From Thiomonas sp. X19 (GTDB lineage: Bacteria; Pseudomonadota; Gammaproteobacteria; Burkholderiales; Burkholderiaceae_C), in the NCBI RefSeq assembly GCF_900089495.1, contig NZ_LT605203.1, positions 124,001 to 188,000 on the forward strand: a stretch of 64,000 nucleotides of DNA, in the 5' to 3' direction. Under the pieces are notes generated by a model, which saw only the letters and a program-made list of their open reading frames with translations, made no database searches and had not been told where the DNA came from. The position numbers were made by a program, and so were the translations under genes. Below, piece after piece: positions 63,761 to 64,000 of this stretch. The number at the start of each line of letters is the position of its first letter. Position 1 is the stretch's first letter.

Positions 63761-64000
63761 TCCGGGAAGTGGCGCAGGCCCTTCCAGAACGCCAGGTCAT
63801 GGTTGGGCCACAGCGCAGCCTTCTCACGCGCGGCCAGCGCCTTGAGCTTGCGAATGCTGTCCAGGGCCTGGTTCTCGCGCTCCAGCCAGCAGATGCCGGG
63901 AGCGATTTCGTCGCGCAGGTTTTCCTCCAGGTCGGCGGCGTCGCCGCAGAGGATCACGGGCGCGCCGCGCGGCAACTCGACCCACAGTGACATGTGCCCG
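63748..64000 (-). CDS. Metallo-beta-lactamase-fold hydrolase, C-terminal part (runs off right edge)
   Basis: The frame stays open to the window edge. GHMSLWVELPRGAPVILCGD matches the strand with the metal-binding Asp of the lactonase branch of the family (AttM/AiiA type), and SIRKLKALAAREKAALWPNH followed by DLAFW contains the last His ligand. An N-acyl-homoserine-lactonase-like enzyme is possible; the front half with the HxHxDH motif is outside the window. Its stop overlaps the start of the HRI1-like gene. Confidence 0.75.
   Translation of the reverse strand, partial: GHMSLWVELPRGAPVILCGDAADLEENLRDEIAPGICWLERENQALDSIRKLKALAAREKAALWPNHDLAFWKGLRHFPEWHD

Noticed and set aside
1..64000. CRISPR arrays, tRNA and rRNA genes
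   Set aside because: No spaced direct-repeat array was seen. No tRNA cloverleaf or rRNA sequence was recognised by reading; short tRNAs cannot be fully excluded without a scan.

Overview
The window is about 64 kb of high-GC DNA from a flagellated betaproteobacterium, most likely Burkholderiales (Thiomonas-like is my best guess, from gene order and protein style; no rRNA or other marker gene is present to fix the genus). Almost all of it is chromosomal core: a chemotaxis supercluster, a flagellar export/regulation operon, a short decayed and accessory stretch, and a guanidine-degradation operon.

Region 1 (1-22.2 kb) is motility and chemotaxis. motA-motB run leftwards off the edge. Divergently, cheY-cheZ-cheA1 lead a long rightward run with a receptor-tip-like small protein, an ODP-type metallo-beta-lactamase-fold (di-iron) protein, cytoplasmic chemoreceptors (one with a C-terminal zinc-binding CZB domain), cheV, a second cheY, a STAS protein, a second cheA with a P2 domain, a transmembrane receptor, cheW, cheR, cheD, cheB and two more receptors. 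Two transmembrane receptors share an 854-bp block that is identical by eye. Sigma-28-like promoters sit back to back between motA and cheY.

Region 2 (22.2-32.6 kb) is cyclic-di-GMP signalling and decay: a CZB protein, a 1514-residue GAF/GGDEF/globin-like/EAL protein, a PilZ-like small protein, a truncated GAF gene, an HDOD-pseudoreceiver-GGDEF protein, an internally deleted GGDEF pseudogene and a frameshifted IS110-family (IS1111 group) element whose inverted repeats can be placed.

Region 3 (32.6-44.4 kb) is one leftward flagellar operon: fliO-fliP-fliQ-fliR-flhB-flhA-flhF-flhG-fliA, an orphan second MotA, two small genes, fliK and an FlhB C-domain-like gene, many joined by start/stop overlaps.

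Region 4 (44.7-52.9 kb) is an accessory stretch: an EamA exporter, an amidase, a histidine-kinase relic, a HugZ-like protein, a CBS-domain protein, a DUF3563 small protein, small ORFs, tandem and palindromic repeats, two terminator-like hairpins, a UPF0303 protein and a VapB-antitoxin relic.

Region 5 (52.9-63.0 kb) begins with a guanidine-I (ykkC) riboswitch and continues with an ABC transporter (binding protein, permease, ATPase), two DUF1989 proteins (carboxyguanidine deiminase subunits), a biotin-dependent guanidine/urea carboxylase and allophanate hydrolase, a complete path from imported guanidine to ammonia and CO2. A dispersed repeat is inserted in frame in the carboxylase linker. Two leftward genes of unrelated function close the window.
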